Shown: positions 11,392 through 22,245 of the stretch, in pieces
Layout of the letters: every line of letters begins with the position of its first letter
Numbering within the stretch: position 1 is the stretch's first letter
Origin: Adiantum capillus-veneris
Taxonomy: Eukaryota > Streptophyta > Polypodiopsida > Polypodiales > Pteridaceae
Assembly: GCA_014529385.2 (NCBI GenBank)
Contig: CM043948.1
Coordinates: forward strand, 81,387,760-81,451,759
Direction: 5' to 3'
Length of the DNA stretch: 64,000 nt
The notes under the pieces: model-generated
Databases searched by the model: none
The model's input: only the letters and a program-made list of their open reading frames with translations
Told to the model about the DNA's origin: nothing
Program-made: the position numbers and the translations under genes

Positions 11392-11609
11392 CAGTGTTCG
11401 AGAAAAGCCTGCCTCAACTTAGCCTCGAGCCGGTTGCAAAATCAAAGTAGCCGGTTGAGGGGAGGGCAAACAGGAGAAAATTTCGCTTAAAATACATGGA
11501 AAATAGTGTAATTTTACAAAAATACTAGCTAGTATTGTAAAATTTCCTGTTCAGATTTGTCTTGGAGAGATTTTTGTATGTTTGTGAAAATGATTTTTTT
11601 CGAACACTG
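11392..11609. mobile_element. hAT-type MITE, copy 1 (218 bp)
   Basis: The element starts with CAGTGTTCGAGAAAA and ends with TTTTTTTCGAACACTG, giving terminal inverted repeats CAGTGTTCGA. It is flanked by actctgag on the left (11384-11391) and actgtgag on the right (11610-11617), a 7-of-8 match to an 8-bp target duplication. TIR type, 8-bp duplication and small size fit a non-autonomous hAT element. The TIRs differ from those of hAT-1 and hAT-2, so it was mobilised by another transposase. A second copy is at 30885-31103. Confidence 0.8.
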
Positions 11610-11617
11610 ACTGTGAG

Positions 11618-12285
11618 GCTCAATCCACACACCCAATTGGTTGCTGCTGCTCATGAGCTTAAATGCAACGACACTCTGAGGCGGCAAAGCTTGGTTTCAA
11701 TACATGCACACTCTTACAAGTCTCCTATCTAAAAGGGGCATGGGGTGGCCCCATAACCTTAGGTTTTGAAGTATAACCTATGTTTTTTGGTATATGTAGG
11801 CTATAGAGGAGACATGTCATCCTAGTAGACACATGTAATGGTTCAAAAGTTCAAACTCTAGCATCAACCCCACAAATCTTGGTGCTTTTGATAATGAAGT
11901 TTTACCTTTCCCCTAATACATCTTTATCACGTTCACGCAAAATACTCTCCTTTTTCTTTTGTTTGCACAAGTCTTCCCTTTCTTGTCAATCTTGTCAACA
12001 AAAAAGCAAGAAATGACCACTACTCACTTTTAAACATAACTTATGGTTTTATGCCCATCATGAAAGTCTACAATCATCTTATCTTCTAAAATTCTAATCT
12101 TCAAAGGGATATGTCTAAAATAGCTATAAATTATGCAATTCTTTATTGCTAAAAATTCTCTCCAATTGGGTTTTTTTGCCCAACTATGAATGATGGCCTA
12201 TGACAACACATATGAAGTTCACAAAAATTTCCATCAACTTTATAGAAAGTGTCAAGCTCATGCCACAAAAGTGGAAGTGCTTACA
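11618..12285. other. No recognisable feature
   Basis: AT-rich sequence with short broken frames only. Confidence 0.5.
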
Positions 12286-12345
12286 CATAGCCTAATGGTT
12301 AAGGACATGTATTTTTCATGACAACCATGTGCTGAAGAACCCCCC
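12286..12345 (+). mobile_element. Possible decayed SINE head
   Basis: ACATAGCCTAATGGTTAAGG resembles an A box with a D-loop. The expected B box 35-40 bp downstream is not recognisable. Weak call. Confidence 0.25.
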
Positions 12346-12927
12346 AAAGGGAGAAAACAGTACTAGAGAGACTTATCCATTTCAACTTAAGTCTAGGCAT
12401 ACCTAATTGAAAACTTCAAATATGCTCTTCAGTCGTCATCATCATCAATTCATGACTCAAGAGTACAATGGACACTTGTTTTGAGAAATAGTGACTTGCC
12501 TTGAGCACAATCTATTTGGAAATTGGCATAGTAGAGTTGTGTCAATAATTGATTCCACCTTTTAACCTATTACTAGTCTAATCACCACTCTTGTTAAAAC
12601 TACCCTTTGTGTTGTGTGACGATTGTGAACCACCAAACATTCCTAGCTTTCCATCAACATTTACAACTCCAATTGATAGCATCAATTTATGACTCTAAAC
12701 ACTTAATGCAATGTAATTGGTGAGATACATATATGCTTTGGCCACAAAAAAGCTTTCCATTGAGGAATACATGGTTACCCCCCACACCGAAGAATCTATG
12801 GTTACCCCCCACACCACGGGGGGTAACTTGTTAGAGAGGAAGAAACGACCCTTGATTAGACATCTTCTCATGTACACACACGAACAAGGAAGGGGCTAAG
12901 ATGCCTAAAATCTAATTGCACCTCTTT

Positions 12928-13256
12928 GGGCCTGTTTACACGCTACCAAAAATGACCCATTTATGACCTCCAATGGCAAAGTGTTGTGGCCACACACAAG
13001 GACGTCATTTTGAAGCCTTGATGTGAAGTAGTGGCATTTATGCTACTTTTTGAGTCCCCATATGGTATTCCCTAAGTTCGAGGTGGTATTAAACACCTAA
13101 AAGGTGTTTTTCACAATATCTAAGCTAGTTTTCAACTTTCCAAGCGTGACCACCATTATCGAGACGTGAGAATCATTATCGAAGGCCACCACCAACCATT
13201 CAAAACCACTAAACCTCACAAAAATGGGCCATTTTTGGCAGCGTGTAAACAAGCCC
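12928..13256. mobile_element. MITE with ~43-bp terminal inverted repeats (329 bp)
   Basis: The left end GGGCCTGTTTACACGCTACC is mirrored at the right end (reverse complement GGGCTTGTTTACACGCTGCC), and both continue with AAAAATGRCCCATTT. Outside these ends the symmetry continues weakly (TGCACCTC on both sides, and CCCCACACCGA near 12778 versus 13325), so the true foldback may be larger, about 12770-13345. GGGCCTGTTT-type ends are common among plant MITEs; the superfamily is unassigned because no clear target duplication is seen. Confidence 0.65.
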
Positions 13257-13397
13257 TTTGAGGTGCACAAAGAGATGCGGTTAGTGGAAGGGAGAGGGGG
13301 TAATTTATAACAATTATCCCACTCGGTGTGGGGATACCCTCCCTATCTTTTATAGCCATTTTGTTCTCTTTATCTTTTTCTTTTTTAAAGCGAGTTT

Positions 13398-13490
13398 GAC
13401 TCAAAGAGAGTGAGTTTGAACATATTATAGCAAACCAAAAATAATTATAACACCTCCATGCTCAAATCGAGCCATTAATGTCTACGAAAA
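13398..13490 (-). mobile_element. Diverged LINE-type 3' tail
   Basis: ACTCAAAGAGAGTGAGT followed by AACATATTATAGCAAACC, AATTATAACACCTCCATGCTC and a GAGCCATTAATG block repeats the order of the minus-strand LINE tail at 14648, with substitutions. The sequence from 13490 to 14640 shows no recognisable gene. Confidence 0.4.
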
Positions 13491-14640
13491 ATATCGCATA
13501 TACAAATCCATAAGTTCGGGCTTTTCACAAGAAAACCCTTAACCTATACATAAAAAAGACATTCATCATCATCCCTAAATAGGATATACATCTTGCACCA
13601 TGAAAGCCACCACTTTGGGTGGACTACCACCCAACCCTAAGGTGCTCCCAACACACGAGCCTTACATCTAGCTAAGCCCAAACAACTAGAAGCCATAAGC
13701 TATTGGAGCTTGCAGATAAGAAAACACCTCTTAAACCCGTCGTCACCAGCTAGTTGTACTGCAAGCATGAGATCCCCAAAACTATCCTCCTCCAATTTAC
13801 TAAACATCATAGAATCAAGCCCTCAGGGAGGCCTTTCCCCTTTGAAAGAAGCTCGTTGTCCCTTGTCATGAGTCGACCCACATCCAAAGACCATACATAG
13901 ATTGTAGCCACCTGCTTTCTCTTTGAAAAGAGGGGGCAGGGACGAGCACTCTCAAGAAGAAAAATATGGTAGGGAGGTTGAAGGCATGGAGAATCTGAGA
14001 GAGGAGCAACCAGCAAAGGTTCACTCTACCTGTGAGAGGCTCTGAGCACGGAGTTTTCCATGTGCTTTGCTTTTTACTTATTTCTTAACACAAAAACATA
14101 GAGATAGGAGTTATAAGCACTTTTTCTCTTAAGAATGTTTGAAAAATTAAAAGCACCCACCCATCTCTCATTGGGCCACTGCTCTTTTTGGTGGCAAATG
14201 GTGGTTAATTATTGTGCAAAAAGGCTTGGAACATTTTGATCTTTTGAGGTAAATGTTTTCTTTTAGCATGTAACACAAGATAAGGAATCATACTTTTCTT
14301 TTCCAAAAGATGTCGTTTTTGCAAGTGCTCTCTTTCACAATTTCCATGAATAAAATTGCCAAGCGTGCAATTTAGAAATAAATCATTTCCATATTAGTGC
14401 ATAGAAAACTATTTTTTATTTGTTGTCAATGTGCATGGTGGCATATGGAGCCACATACTACTACATCAATGCATTTCAAGGAGTTAATCAGTGCACTACT
14501 TCTATTTCAAGTACTTCTACTTATCTTTTCTTTTCTGTTCTTTTCTTTTTTTTGAAAGATAATAGTCTATCTATAAATTTTTTTATTTGTTTTGGGGGCG
14601 CAGAAAAGGGCGAGGGGTTTTTTTTTTGTTTTTTTGTTAG
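13491..14640. other. No recognisable gene
   Basis: Probably 3' UTR of the LINE tail at its left, then AT-rich filler. Short frames only, none with a domain. Confidence 0.45.
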
Positions 14641-14647
14641 TAGTAAA

Positions 14648-15395
14648 ACTCACAATTGTGAGTGAATTATATTAATCAACCCAAATAATTACAAGGTCTT
14701 GTCATGCTCGTGTTGAACCATGACATCATTCAGGGCCCAAAATTACATCAGCTAATAGGGCACCCATCCCAACCAACTCGCCCCCTTATCCTTGATAGAT
14801 AAGGTCCATTATCATGTTCTTTTGAGATCTTTTAATTACCGATAGACAAGATTTTCCCCCGCTCTAGGCATACCCTCTGCTGACCACAAGTCACAAGTAG
14901 TCCTAGACCAATCCTCCAAGTGTTGCGTGCGTCCAAGCGTCCATATTAGCACTTTGCTTTCTTGTATAATTTTTGCAAACCTTGCCACCTCAAGACATCC
15001 TTCAAACACATTGCGGTTCCTTGTCTGCCATACATTATGTAAGAAGAAGTACCTGACAATTTGAGTGCTGATGAGGATGGCAAGACCACCTGTATTCTTC
15101 CCTCCAAGAAATAGATCAGTCTTGTAAAAACCAATTTTCCTTTGGACCCACTTGCATATTTTCCCTGCGAGGCCTTTGATAGTTGGGCAATCCATGAAGA
15201 GGTGGGCCAGATCTTCACTAGCCAACTTGCACCCCAAGCATCGATCTGACCCAATCCCTCTTTCCTGAATCTTCACCCCCATCGGTAGAGCACCCCAAAT
15301 TACCTTCCATAAAAATACCTTCATGTGTTGCGGAACCTTTGGCTTCCAGATGTTCTCCATTACTTGCTCCCACCTTTCCTCCGGTCTTAACAATA
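14648..15395 (-). pseudogene. 5'-truncated LINE: zf-RVT domain and 3' end
   Basis: The minus-strand frame 15393-14836 (185 residues) encodes the zinc-binding domain that follows reverse transcriptase in plant L1-type LINEs. Visible are VPQHMKVFLWKVIWGALPMG and the cysteine/histidine set in GSDRCLGCK...LAHLFMDCP. The 3' UTR ends at the palindrome ACTCACAATTGTGAGT (14648-14663), followed on the minus strand by an A-rich tail (T-rich run at 14617-14640 on +). The 5' side is cut at about 15395, so endonuclease and polymerase are missing. This locus ties the palindromic tail to a LINE coding region. Confidence 0.85.
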
Positions 15396-15407
15396 TGTGA
15401 AGGATGG

Positions 15408-15535
15408 TCTAACTTATGGTCATCTAGAACCTAACTTTGCTTTGTTGGTCCAAATTGACCTCACTTATTGTCATCTATAACTTATGGTCATCTAGAACCT
15501 AACTTGACCCGGACTTCGTTGGTCCAAATTGACCA
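15408..15535. repeat. Two-copy tandem repeat (~70 bp)
   Basis: AACTTATGGTCATCTAGAACC followed by TTGGTCCAAATTGACC occurs at about 15408 and again at about 15478. Confidence 0.75.
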
Positions 15536-16621
15536 CTTCTTTTTGAAGTGTTAGCATGGAGGGTGCCCTATTGCAAACTCCCTTGGTGTTCCAATTACCA
15601 ATGTGCTTGGGTTACATTTTTCTCATAATGATAGTCAATGGGCAAGTCAAAACCTTCAAATTGTCAGTAGTGTAAATCATCGGGTTGTTGCTCTCTAGAA
15701 GCAGAAAGCGACAATCGTTTACACAAATTTTCATGGTGGTGAATGGCAAGAGTTGGTATTACTGTTGACATGATGGCACTCTCTTTATGAAGATTGATGA
15801 GCGAAGGGCAAGAGTAGCATGCCCATGCAACAATGGGTTTATGCATTTTCTCTCAGGTCCAAATAGCATTTGGCAATCAAAATCAAAATCGTAGAATCAT
15901 TGAAGGACAATTACCACAAACATATGATTGGAAGGTAGAATTCATTTTACCTTTTGAGTAGAAACAAAATTACCATGGAAGTGGTAATTTTGATTGAAAG
16001 ATAGAATTCATTTTACCTTTTTGAGTAGAAATATAATTACAGCGGAAGTGGAGTATGGCTCTTCTGGATAAAGGTATGGACTATAGCAAGAATGGAATCA
16101 GTAGGTGGGCATAATCTTGGAACTAACTTTATTATAGGGTATTGAAGTGAGATGCCATCTAGAAAAGTGAAGAGTAAGGAAAGGAAAAGGGAAAGCATGG
16201 GTGCAAATGGTGGGCAGAGAGGTAGGCAAGCATGGACAAGGGTGCAACATGACACTTGGGCACCATGCGTGGTGGTAGCAATGGTAGGGCTTGGGGAGGG
16301 GGTGCTAAGAGGAAGGCCTTTTTAAAAAAGGGCGAGGCACAAATCCAGGCACTGATGCATGTCTTGCGAGTTTCATTGCTCAATGCATATATATTTGAAG
16401 GATTATACTCACGAGCTCCAATCTTCCCTTGAGAATTTTGTTAGGCATCCCACAAGGGTGGAATTTGGCACAAAATGTGTGGAGATTCTCGCTAATCTGA
16501 ATGAGAATGGAATTCTTTTGGAACAATGATATGAATAATTAGTGAATGTGAAGGTCATTACTGATGTAGAAAGTAATCTACAATAGTTACATATCAAGGT
16601 AGTGATGGAAGTGAGCATAAT
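15536..16621. other. No recognisable gene
   Basis: Contains a two-copy ~70-bp repeat at 15925-16060 (GATAGAATTCATTTTACC in each). Open frames are short and without domains. Confidence 0.5.
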
Positions 16622-16857
16622 TGTTGAAGATATAAGTGCAAGAATGCACACAAAGATGGACAAGATGAAGAAGAAACTCAAGAGCACAAAAAATGGGAAG
16701 TAGTATTACCAGCTGTTCCAATACAAAGATAGAGCATATGTACAAGCCACATAAAGAGGGGAAAAGGCCCCATAGTCCTAAGTGTGTTTACACACATCAC
16801 TAATCCCCATGGCACTGATGCAGTGAGCAGGAGCTTGCACTCTTGTATAGGGGAGTG
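16622..16857 (-). repeat. Copia 3' LTR (left), approximate
   Basis: It begins on + with TGTTGAAGATATAAG and shares GTGCACACAAAGATGGA-like and CTCAAGAGCACAAAAAAT blocks with the right terminal repeat at 28487. A TG...CA end is possible at GGGGAGTGTCA (16857). The right boundary is inferred. Confidence 0.5.
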
Positions 16858-16959
16858 TCATACCCTATGTGATTAGTCCACAAAGGAGAGCAAGCTCAAA
16901 GCATTGCAAAAATATTCAAAGTTTTTCAACAAGGTTATCTTGTGTAGGCATATAAACCA

Positions 16960-17254
16960 GTCTAACCTCTCTTGCCCATAGTCTCTCCCTAACAATATGT
17001 TCCTCAAAATTGTCAAAGTGCTACGACTATCTGTAAAGATATTGGTGGCAACTGATATTTAACACCCAAGTCGGTCAAAAGGCATTTGATCCAAACACAC
17101 TCAACAATAGCGGTATTGTACTCAGTCTCATATAGCGGTACTATACTCGGTGTCATAATGAGAAGTGGTCATTGTCGAGACTCCTTATGCAACCAAGATA
17201 TGCATGAATTGACAAGCATGAAACAGAAACCATTAGTGGACACTCGTCTGTCAT
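16960..17254 (-). pseudogene. Copia RNase H, C-terminal part
   Basis: Minus-strand frames read RRVSTNGFCFMLVNSCISW and then ETEYNTAIVECVWIK, the usual copia RNase H blocks. The first block begins directly at the target duplication of hAT-1, and its N-terminal half continues beyond the other end of hAT-1 at 25372. An in-frame stop lies between the two blocks. Confidence 0.75.
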
Positions 17255-17282
17255 CAGGGATTTTAATTACGCGATGATGCAT
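17247..17282 (+). repeat. hAT-1 left target duplication and TIR
   Basis: tctgtcat (17247-17254) precedes CAGGGATTTTAATTACGCG. The TIR pairs with the right end with a short gap. Confidence 0.92.
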
Positions 17283-17384
17283 TTTGTTAAATGTTAATTA
17301 TTGTTGTTATTATCACTATTTTTTTCATGTTAATAACATATCTAATGTCATGACTTACGAAAACCGGTAGAAAACGTAAAACCG

Positions 17385-17480
17385 GCGGGGCAACCACAAA
17401 CCCCGGCAGGCCCGGTGGGCATATTATAAACCCCAGCGGGCCCGGTGGGTATAGCAAGAATCCCGTCGGCCCCGTCATGT
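17385..17480. promoter_or_regulatory. hAT-1 left GC-rich subterminal motifs
   Basis: Repeated blocks such as ACCGGCGGGGC, CCCCGGCAGGCCCGG, CCCCAGCGGGCCCGG and CCCGTCGGCCCC lie in an AT-rich setting. Similar CCCGGCGGG blocks lie near the right end (25205-25255) and near both ends of hAT-2. They could be transposase-binding sites or promoter elements; the function is inferred from position only. Confidence 0.55.
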
Positions 17481-17495
17481 ACCCTCCATATTTGG

Positions 17496-17508
17496 TGGCT
17501 CTATATGA
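17496..17508 (+). promoter_or_regulatory. Putative TATA box of the hAT-1 transposase
   Basis: GGTGGCTCTATATGACC lies about 240 bp inside the left end. The matching place in hAT-2 has GGTGGCTATATAAAC. Confidence 0.45.
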
Positions 17509-17625
17509 CCCTGTAGTAGACATCACATCACATCACCGCTTCCTCTAAATTTGGTCATCCTTTAAAATTTAGGAGAAAAACTAAAGGTAAAAAAATGAAT
17601 AGTCTTTTAAAAAATTTAAAACTTA

Positions 17626-18230
17626 ATGAAACTCTGATCATGGATCATTAGTTCTTTTTTGGACTGAACTGATTCTTGAAAGGAGGTAGAAAGGTGAATC
17701 TTTGGGTCGGTATCTCTACATTTGGGATGGACTAATCTCATGTTTGGTTCACCGTGATATTTGCTAAATTGATTGCTATATTGATTAGAACTTCTATCAT
17801 GGGTCATTAGTTCTTTTTTGGACTGAACTGATTCTTGAAAAGAGATAGAAAGGTGAATCTTTGGGTCGATATCCCTACTTTTGGGATGGACTGATCACAT
17901 GTTTGATTCACCGTTGTATTTGCTTGCTATTCCGATTAGAGCTCCAATCATGGGTCATTAGTTCTTTTTTGGACTGGACTGATTCATGAAAGGAGGTAGG
18001 AAGGTGAATCTTTGGGTCGATATCTCTACTTTTGGGATGGATTGATCACATGTTTGATTCATCGCTGTATTTGCTTGCTATTTCGATTAGAGCTCCAATC
18101 ATGGGTCATTAGTTCTTTTTTGGACTGGACTGATTCATGAAAGGGGTAGGAAGGTGAATCTTTGGGTCGATATCTCTACTTTTGGGATGGACTGATCACA
18201 TATTTGATTCACCGTTGTATTTGCTTGCTC
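17626..18230 (+). repeat. hAT-1 left array, four copies of ~151-159 bp
   Basis: Units carry TCATTAGTTCTTTTTTGGAC at 17645, 17804, 17955 and 18106, then GGTGAATCTTTGGGTCG. The array lies between the putative TATA and the coding start, and a TTGGTATTGCAG acceptor just before the start suggests it sits within a 5'-leader intron. Confidence 0.9.
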
Positions 18231-18384
18231 ATGTTTGGGTAGATTGAGGTTTATTCCCTTCAGGCTTCACTACTACGCTTGTGTGTGATATTGATTATAA
18301 CACTAATGTTTGGTTTGAATAATACTTGAAAGAAGAGATAGCATACTGAGCTATGTTTATTGGTATTGCAGGCATCCAATAAGT

Positions 18385-20676
18385 ATGTCTTCCACCGGGA
18401 ATGTGAGCGGTGATGTTGGTGTCTCAAGCCTGGCTTCCTTGAGGAGACCTCCTACCTCGATGCCAGGTCCTGCTTCGCAGGGCACCACTTCGCAGGGCAA
18501 GCGAAAGACAGGTGGAAAAAGTCCAAGACCCGAGTGGAATTTTGCCACAAATTTAAATAAGTATCAAGATTGGAAATGTAACTTTTGTGACGAAGAGAAA
18601 TCTGGAGGAGCACCAAGAATAAGGGATCATTTGCTAGGTGGCAATACCAGAATCCAAGGAGGAAAGTGCAAGGGCTTAGGTGCAGAAGAAGCAGCTATGC
18701 GCTTAAAAGCTTTAATTGGTAAGCTAATTTCCACGAGCAAAAGATCAAAACTCTCTACTTTCGACCATCACACCCCCATATCGATAAGATCAAACCAGTA
18801 TGAGGGATCATTGGGTGTAACGCCCACCAATGGAAGCACTCAAAGTAGGGAACCAACTTCTCATATCGATGGAAGTACACCTCCAAACCATGGATCTCCT
18901 GACTTTCAGGTAGGATCGTCAAAAAGTAGAGAGGTTAGCTTACAGACGAGCTTCAAAACACTTGCCTTAGAAGAAGCACAACTTGCACTAGCTAAAGCCG
19001 TCTATTTCATTGGGGGATCATTGGCCATTGTCACCCGTGATGCATGGAAGTCAGCTTGGAAACGCATTGGGGAGTATGGTGCTGGATTTACCCCTCCAAC
19101 ATATCACCATATGAGAAACCAACTGTTGGATAAATGTTACACAAGCACACAACAGGATATTCAAAGGATAATATTAAATGCAACAGAACAATTTGGATAC
19201 ACCATAGTTAGTGATGGTTGGTCCAACGTTCAAAGGTGGCCATTGATCAACATCATGCTTGTATGTCCTCGTGGTGAATGTTTTATCAAAGCTGTGGATA
19301 GCTCTGGTCAAATAAAGTCTGGCAGTTTTATAGCTGACATCATTGGCGACGGAGTTGAGGAACTTGGAAAAGAAAATGTTGTCCAAGTAATCATGGACAA
19401 TGCCAAAAATTGTAGGGCTGCAGGTAGAATACTTGAAAGTCGCTTCTCTCACCTATAGAGTGTTGGTTGCAGTACACACAGCTTGAACTTGGTATTGTAA
19501 GATTGGTACAAGAGGGAGGACACAGAGTGGTTCAAATGGATAGTAGACAATGCTCGCTTAATAGTCAAGTTTGTTTTGAAGCGTCAGAGGGTTCTTGACA
19601 TGTACCGTCAGAGGATGTCTACTATGTTAAAACTGTCGTGCAAAACTAGATTTTGCACCAACTACTATACGGTAGAATCACATATAAAAAATAAGAATGC
19701 TGTGATGGAGACATTTGTTTGTGCCACTTTTTCAGAATGGGAGGCTGGTCAAAGGGAGAAGATAAAAAGCAAAATAGGGGTGATCAGAGATCTACTAGCT
19801 GTTTGCCACTTCTGGGATGATGTGGTGGATGTGCACAATGTCATGATGCCAATTATGCTCGCATTACGCCAACTGGATTCTGCCTTGCCTAACATAGGTA
19901 AGGTGTGGATGGCTTGGTGGACTGTTCAAGAAAGCCTTGCAAATCCAGAGGAGCCCCAGGAGCCAATTGTGAAGCCTTGGAAGACACCATTCACTCAACA
20001 GAGGAGAGAAATTTTGAGAAAGTATGTGCATGGTCGATGGGTTGCACATAGTCCACTACACAGCGTAGCTTTCTTATTGGATCCAGAGTATTGGGCAATG
20101 GAAATAGACAAACTTGATGAGGAGGTGCTGGAAGACTTTTATGATGTGATAGGCAGGTTTTATGATGATCCTGATGAGCATGCATCAGCTGTTACTGATC
20201 TTACGAAGTTTAAACTCAAAGAGGGTAAGTTTGGTACAGAATTTGTGCAGAAACTTGCCACGGAGCAACCAGCGTGGAAGTGGTGGATGATGAATGGTGG
20301 TAGTGCACCCACCCTTAAACGCCTAGCTGTTAGAATCCTAGCCCAATGTGCATCCAATTCAAGTTCTGAGAGAAACTGGAGTACATATAAATATGTACAT
20401 TCCACCATCAGAAACCGCCTTCTAAATTCAAGAGCTGAAAAATTGGTGTATATGTACTGCAACCATCGGCTATTGGCAAGAGTGCAAGCTGAGAACTACA
20501 AAGAGGAGATGCTGCGCTGGACTTATGATGTAACCAATGATGAGGTGGACGAAGACAGTGAGCAGCAAGGGGAATCTCATGAAGTAGAAACTACATGTAC
20601 TTTAGAAGAGATTGAAGAGAATTTGGAAATTGAACCAACTTTGACCCGTCGCAGCAAGCGACGGTGGTTTAATTAA
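18385..20676 (+). pseudogene. hAT transposase (hAT-1), two in-frame stops
   Basis: A single reading frame of 763 codons encodes a hAT-superfamily transposase that would cut and paste the element. A BED-type zinc finger is at residues 65-95 (C65, C68, H82, C95 in WKCNFC...IRDHLL). The DUF659/catalytic core holds D277 (VSDGWSN) and D338 (VIMDNAKN). The dimerisation domain holds E662 (SSSERNWSTYKYVHSTIRNR). These are the expected D-D-E residues. Two in-frame stops, TAG at 19456-19458 and TAA at 19498-19500, fall where hAT-2 has Y and Q, so they are nonsense mutations and not intron borders. The start follows an acceptor-like TTGGTATTGCAG by 13 bases. Everything else in the frame is intact, so inactivation looks recent. 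Confidence 0.9.
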
Positions 20677-20962
20677 TAGATTATCGAATCCATTGAGTGA
20701 CTTCTGGTTAAGTTCAAAAATTGTTTATCTTATAAGCTTTTTTTAATATTTAGTTTAAGGTTAGACATTTGCTTAATAATAAACGAAGCCCTTAAAAACC
20801 TTTACAAGGCCACAAATCACTATTAAAGCTTCATAATATACAAAGCCCTAACAAATCGTTGCATTATCACATATCATAATTGAAGCTGAAGTGAAGACAA
20901 TTCACAATTCACTAATAAATTCTCGCAAGACAACGAGTAAATGTTTTCAAATGTTACAAAAA
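20677..20962. other. Convergent 3' interval of hAT-1
   Basis: AT-rich sequence between the stop codons of the convergent transposase and RING genes. It presumably holds both polyadenylation regions. No array lies here, unlike upstream of each gene. Confidence 0.6.
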
Positions 20963-21839
20963 CTATCCAAGAGATAGTGAAATATTTGTGAGAATATCTT
21001 CATTCTCCTGTTCACGCTGACCTTTAAGCTTATTATAGTCTTCAGACATTTTGAACATTGCATATAGATTTTTGGATATCTCAAACTCACATATAGCACA
21101 ATGAAAGTTATTCATCATGCTTTGCATCAAGCATGATATATGATACATATGTCCGCATGGCAAGCTAAAGTGACCACACCACTCATGAAAGAATGATCTA
21201 CATATGGGGCAAGGACCACCGTGCTCACCAGAAGCTGGAGGGGCCTCAATAGATGTTGGGTGCTCAATCAATGTGGTAGCATTTTGTTTTTTTATAGTCG
21301 CCTCTAACTCTTTTACGTGGCGAGATAGCACCTTCACCTCCCTTTGCAAGTCTCTATTTAGGGTTTCTTCTGCATGAGAGCCTTGTGTAGCTTGTGATGC
21401 TTGCCTGAGTTGAGTTTGAAGCTCCTCTTTAACTTGGTGTACTTCCATTGATGCACCTTCTAGTGCCAATGACATCTCTTGCCGTGTGACGGTGATTGCA
21501 GTACTGCGAATGTCCTCAACTGTCATGTGAGGTGTCCTTGAGCTAAAGTCCACTGCTTCACCCAAGACATAACTCTCCATTTCCTCGTATGTCTGCATTA
21601 ATGCATTGTGATAGCTTGAGTCGACCTTTCTTGATGTTGTCATCTGCAACGCCTGGCCATATGGATTTCGCCATTTCTCGGTCAATCCTAGTGTTCACCT
21701 CTTTCCATTCTGTACCCACTGGGTTGGCCCACTGGGAGCAACGAGCAGCAATTCGAGCGGTGTCGTTCACTCCACCGCCTTGACACATGGATCTGAGACG
21801 CTCAAAAGCGCGCTTAGCCCTTTGATTATCATTATCCAT
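20963..21839 (-). pseudogene. Coiled-coil RING-finger protein (hAT-1 cargo), frameshifted
   Basis: Two overlapping minus-strand frames make one gene: 21839-21558 (start MDNDNQ) and about 21685-20963. The N-terminal part has TARIAARCSQW; a predicted coiled coil follows (EELQTQLRQ to KELEATIKKQ). The C-terminal RING-type finger reads CPICRSFF...LPCGHMYHISCLM...CAIC, with cysteine/histidine spacing of a C3H-containing RING. Such domains usually act as ubiquitin E3 ligases; the substrate is unknown. The frame change near 21560-21650 coincides with a shortfall of about 70 bp relative to hAT-2, so it is probably a deletion, although an unrecognised intron cannot be excluded. The start is chosen because MD follows the acceptor TTTAATCAG in both copies of the gene. 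Confidence 0.8.
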
Positions 21840-21884
21840 ATCCTGATTAAACACTATACTTCAGTTACCGTATACAAACTTAAT

Positions 21885-22029
21885 GATAATCAATTGCTAT
21901 AAGAGTAACCACCATTTTACGACAATCAATTGCTATAATTTTAACCACCATTTTACGACAATCAATTGATATTAGAATAACCACCATCTTACGACAATCA
22001 ATTGATATAAGAGTAACCACCATTTTTTA
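21885..22029 (-). repeat. hAT-1 middle array, four copies of 36 bp
   Basis: GAYAATCAATTGMTATWAG followed by TAACCACCATTTTAC repeats at 21885, 21921, 21957 and 21993. It lies immediately 5' of the RING gene. No unique spacers, so it is not CRISPR-like. Confidence 0.93.
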
Positions 22030-22245
22030 AATCAATGAATGACAATCAGTGACTCCACGTGGCTTATTGCTTGAAACTTATGAGAAAAAACAAAACTCAT
22101 AGAAAATTTGTTGTCTATTGAGATATAACAAAGTGTTTTTATTACTCATACATCATCCATGGCGCATAAAACCCAATTTTTAAAAGTGCTTTTATAAGTC
22201 ACAAGTCTCAAAAAACCCTGCTTCATAAAGTACATCATATATCCA

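Noticed and set aside
19459-19575. Intron between two transposase ORFs in hAT-1
   Set aside because: hAT-2 has homologous coding sequence throughout this stretch and the frame is the same on both sides, so it contains two nonsense codons.
21885-22029. Regular 36-bp repeats resembling a CRISPR array
   Set aside because: Units are contiguous without spacers, in a plant transposon; it is a minisatellite.
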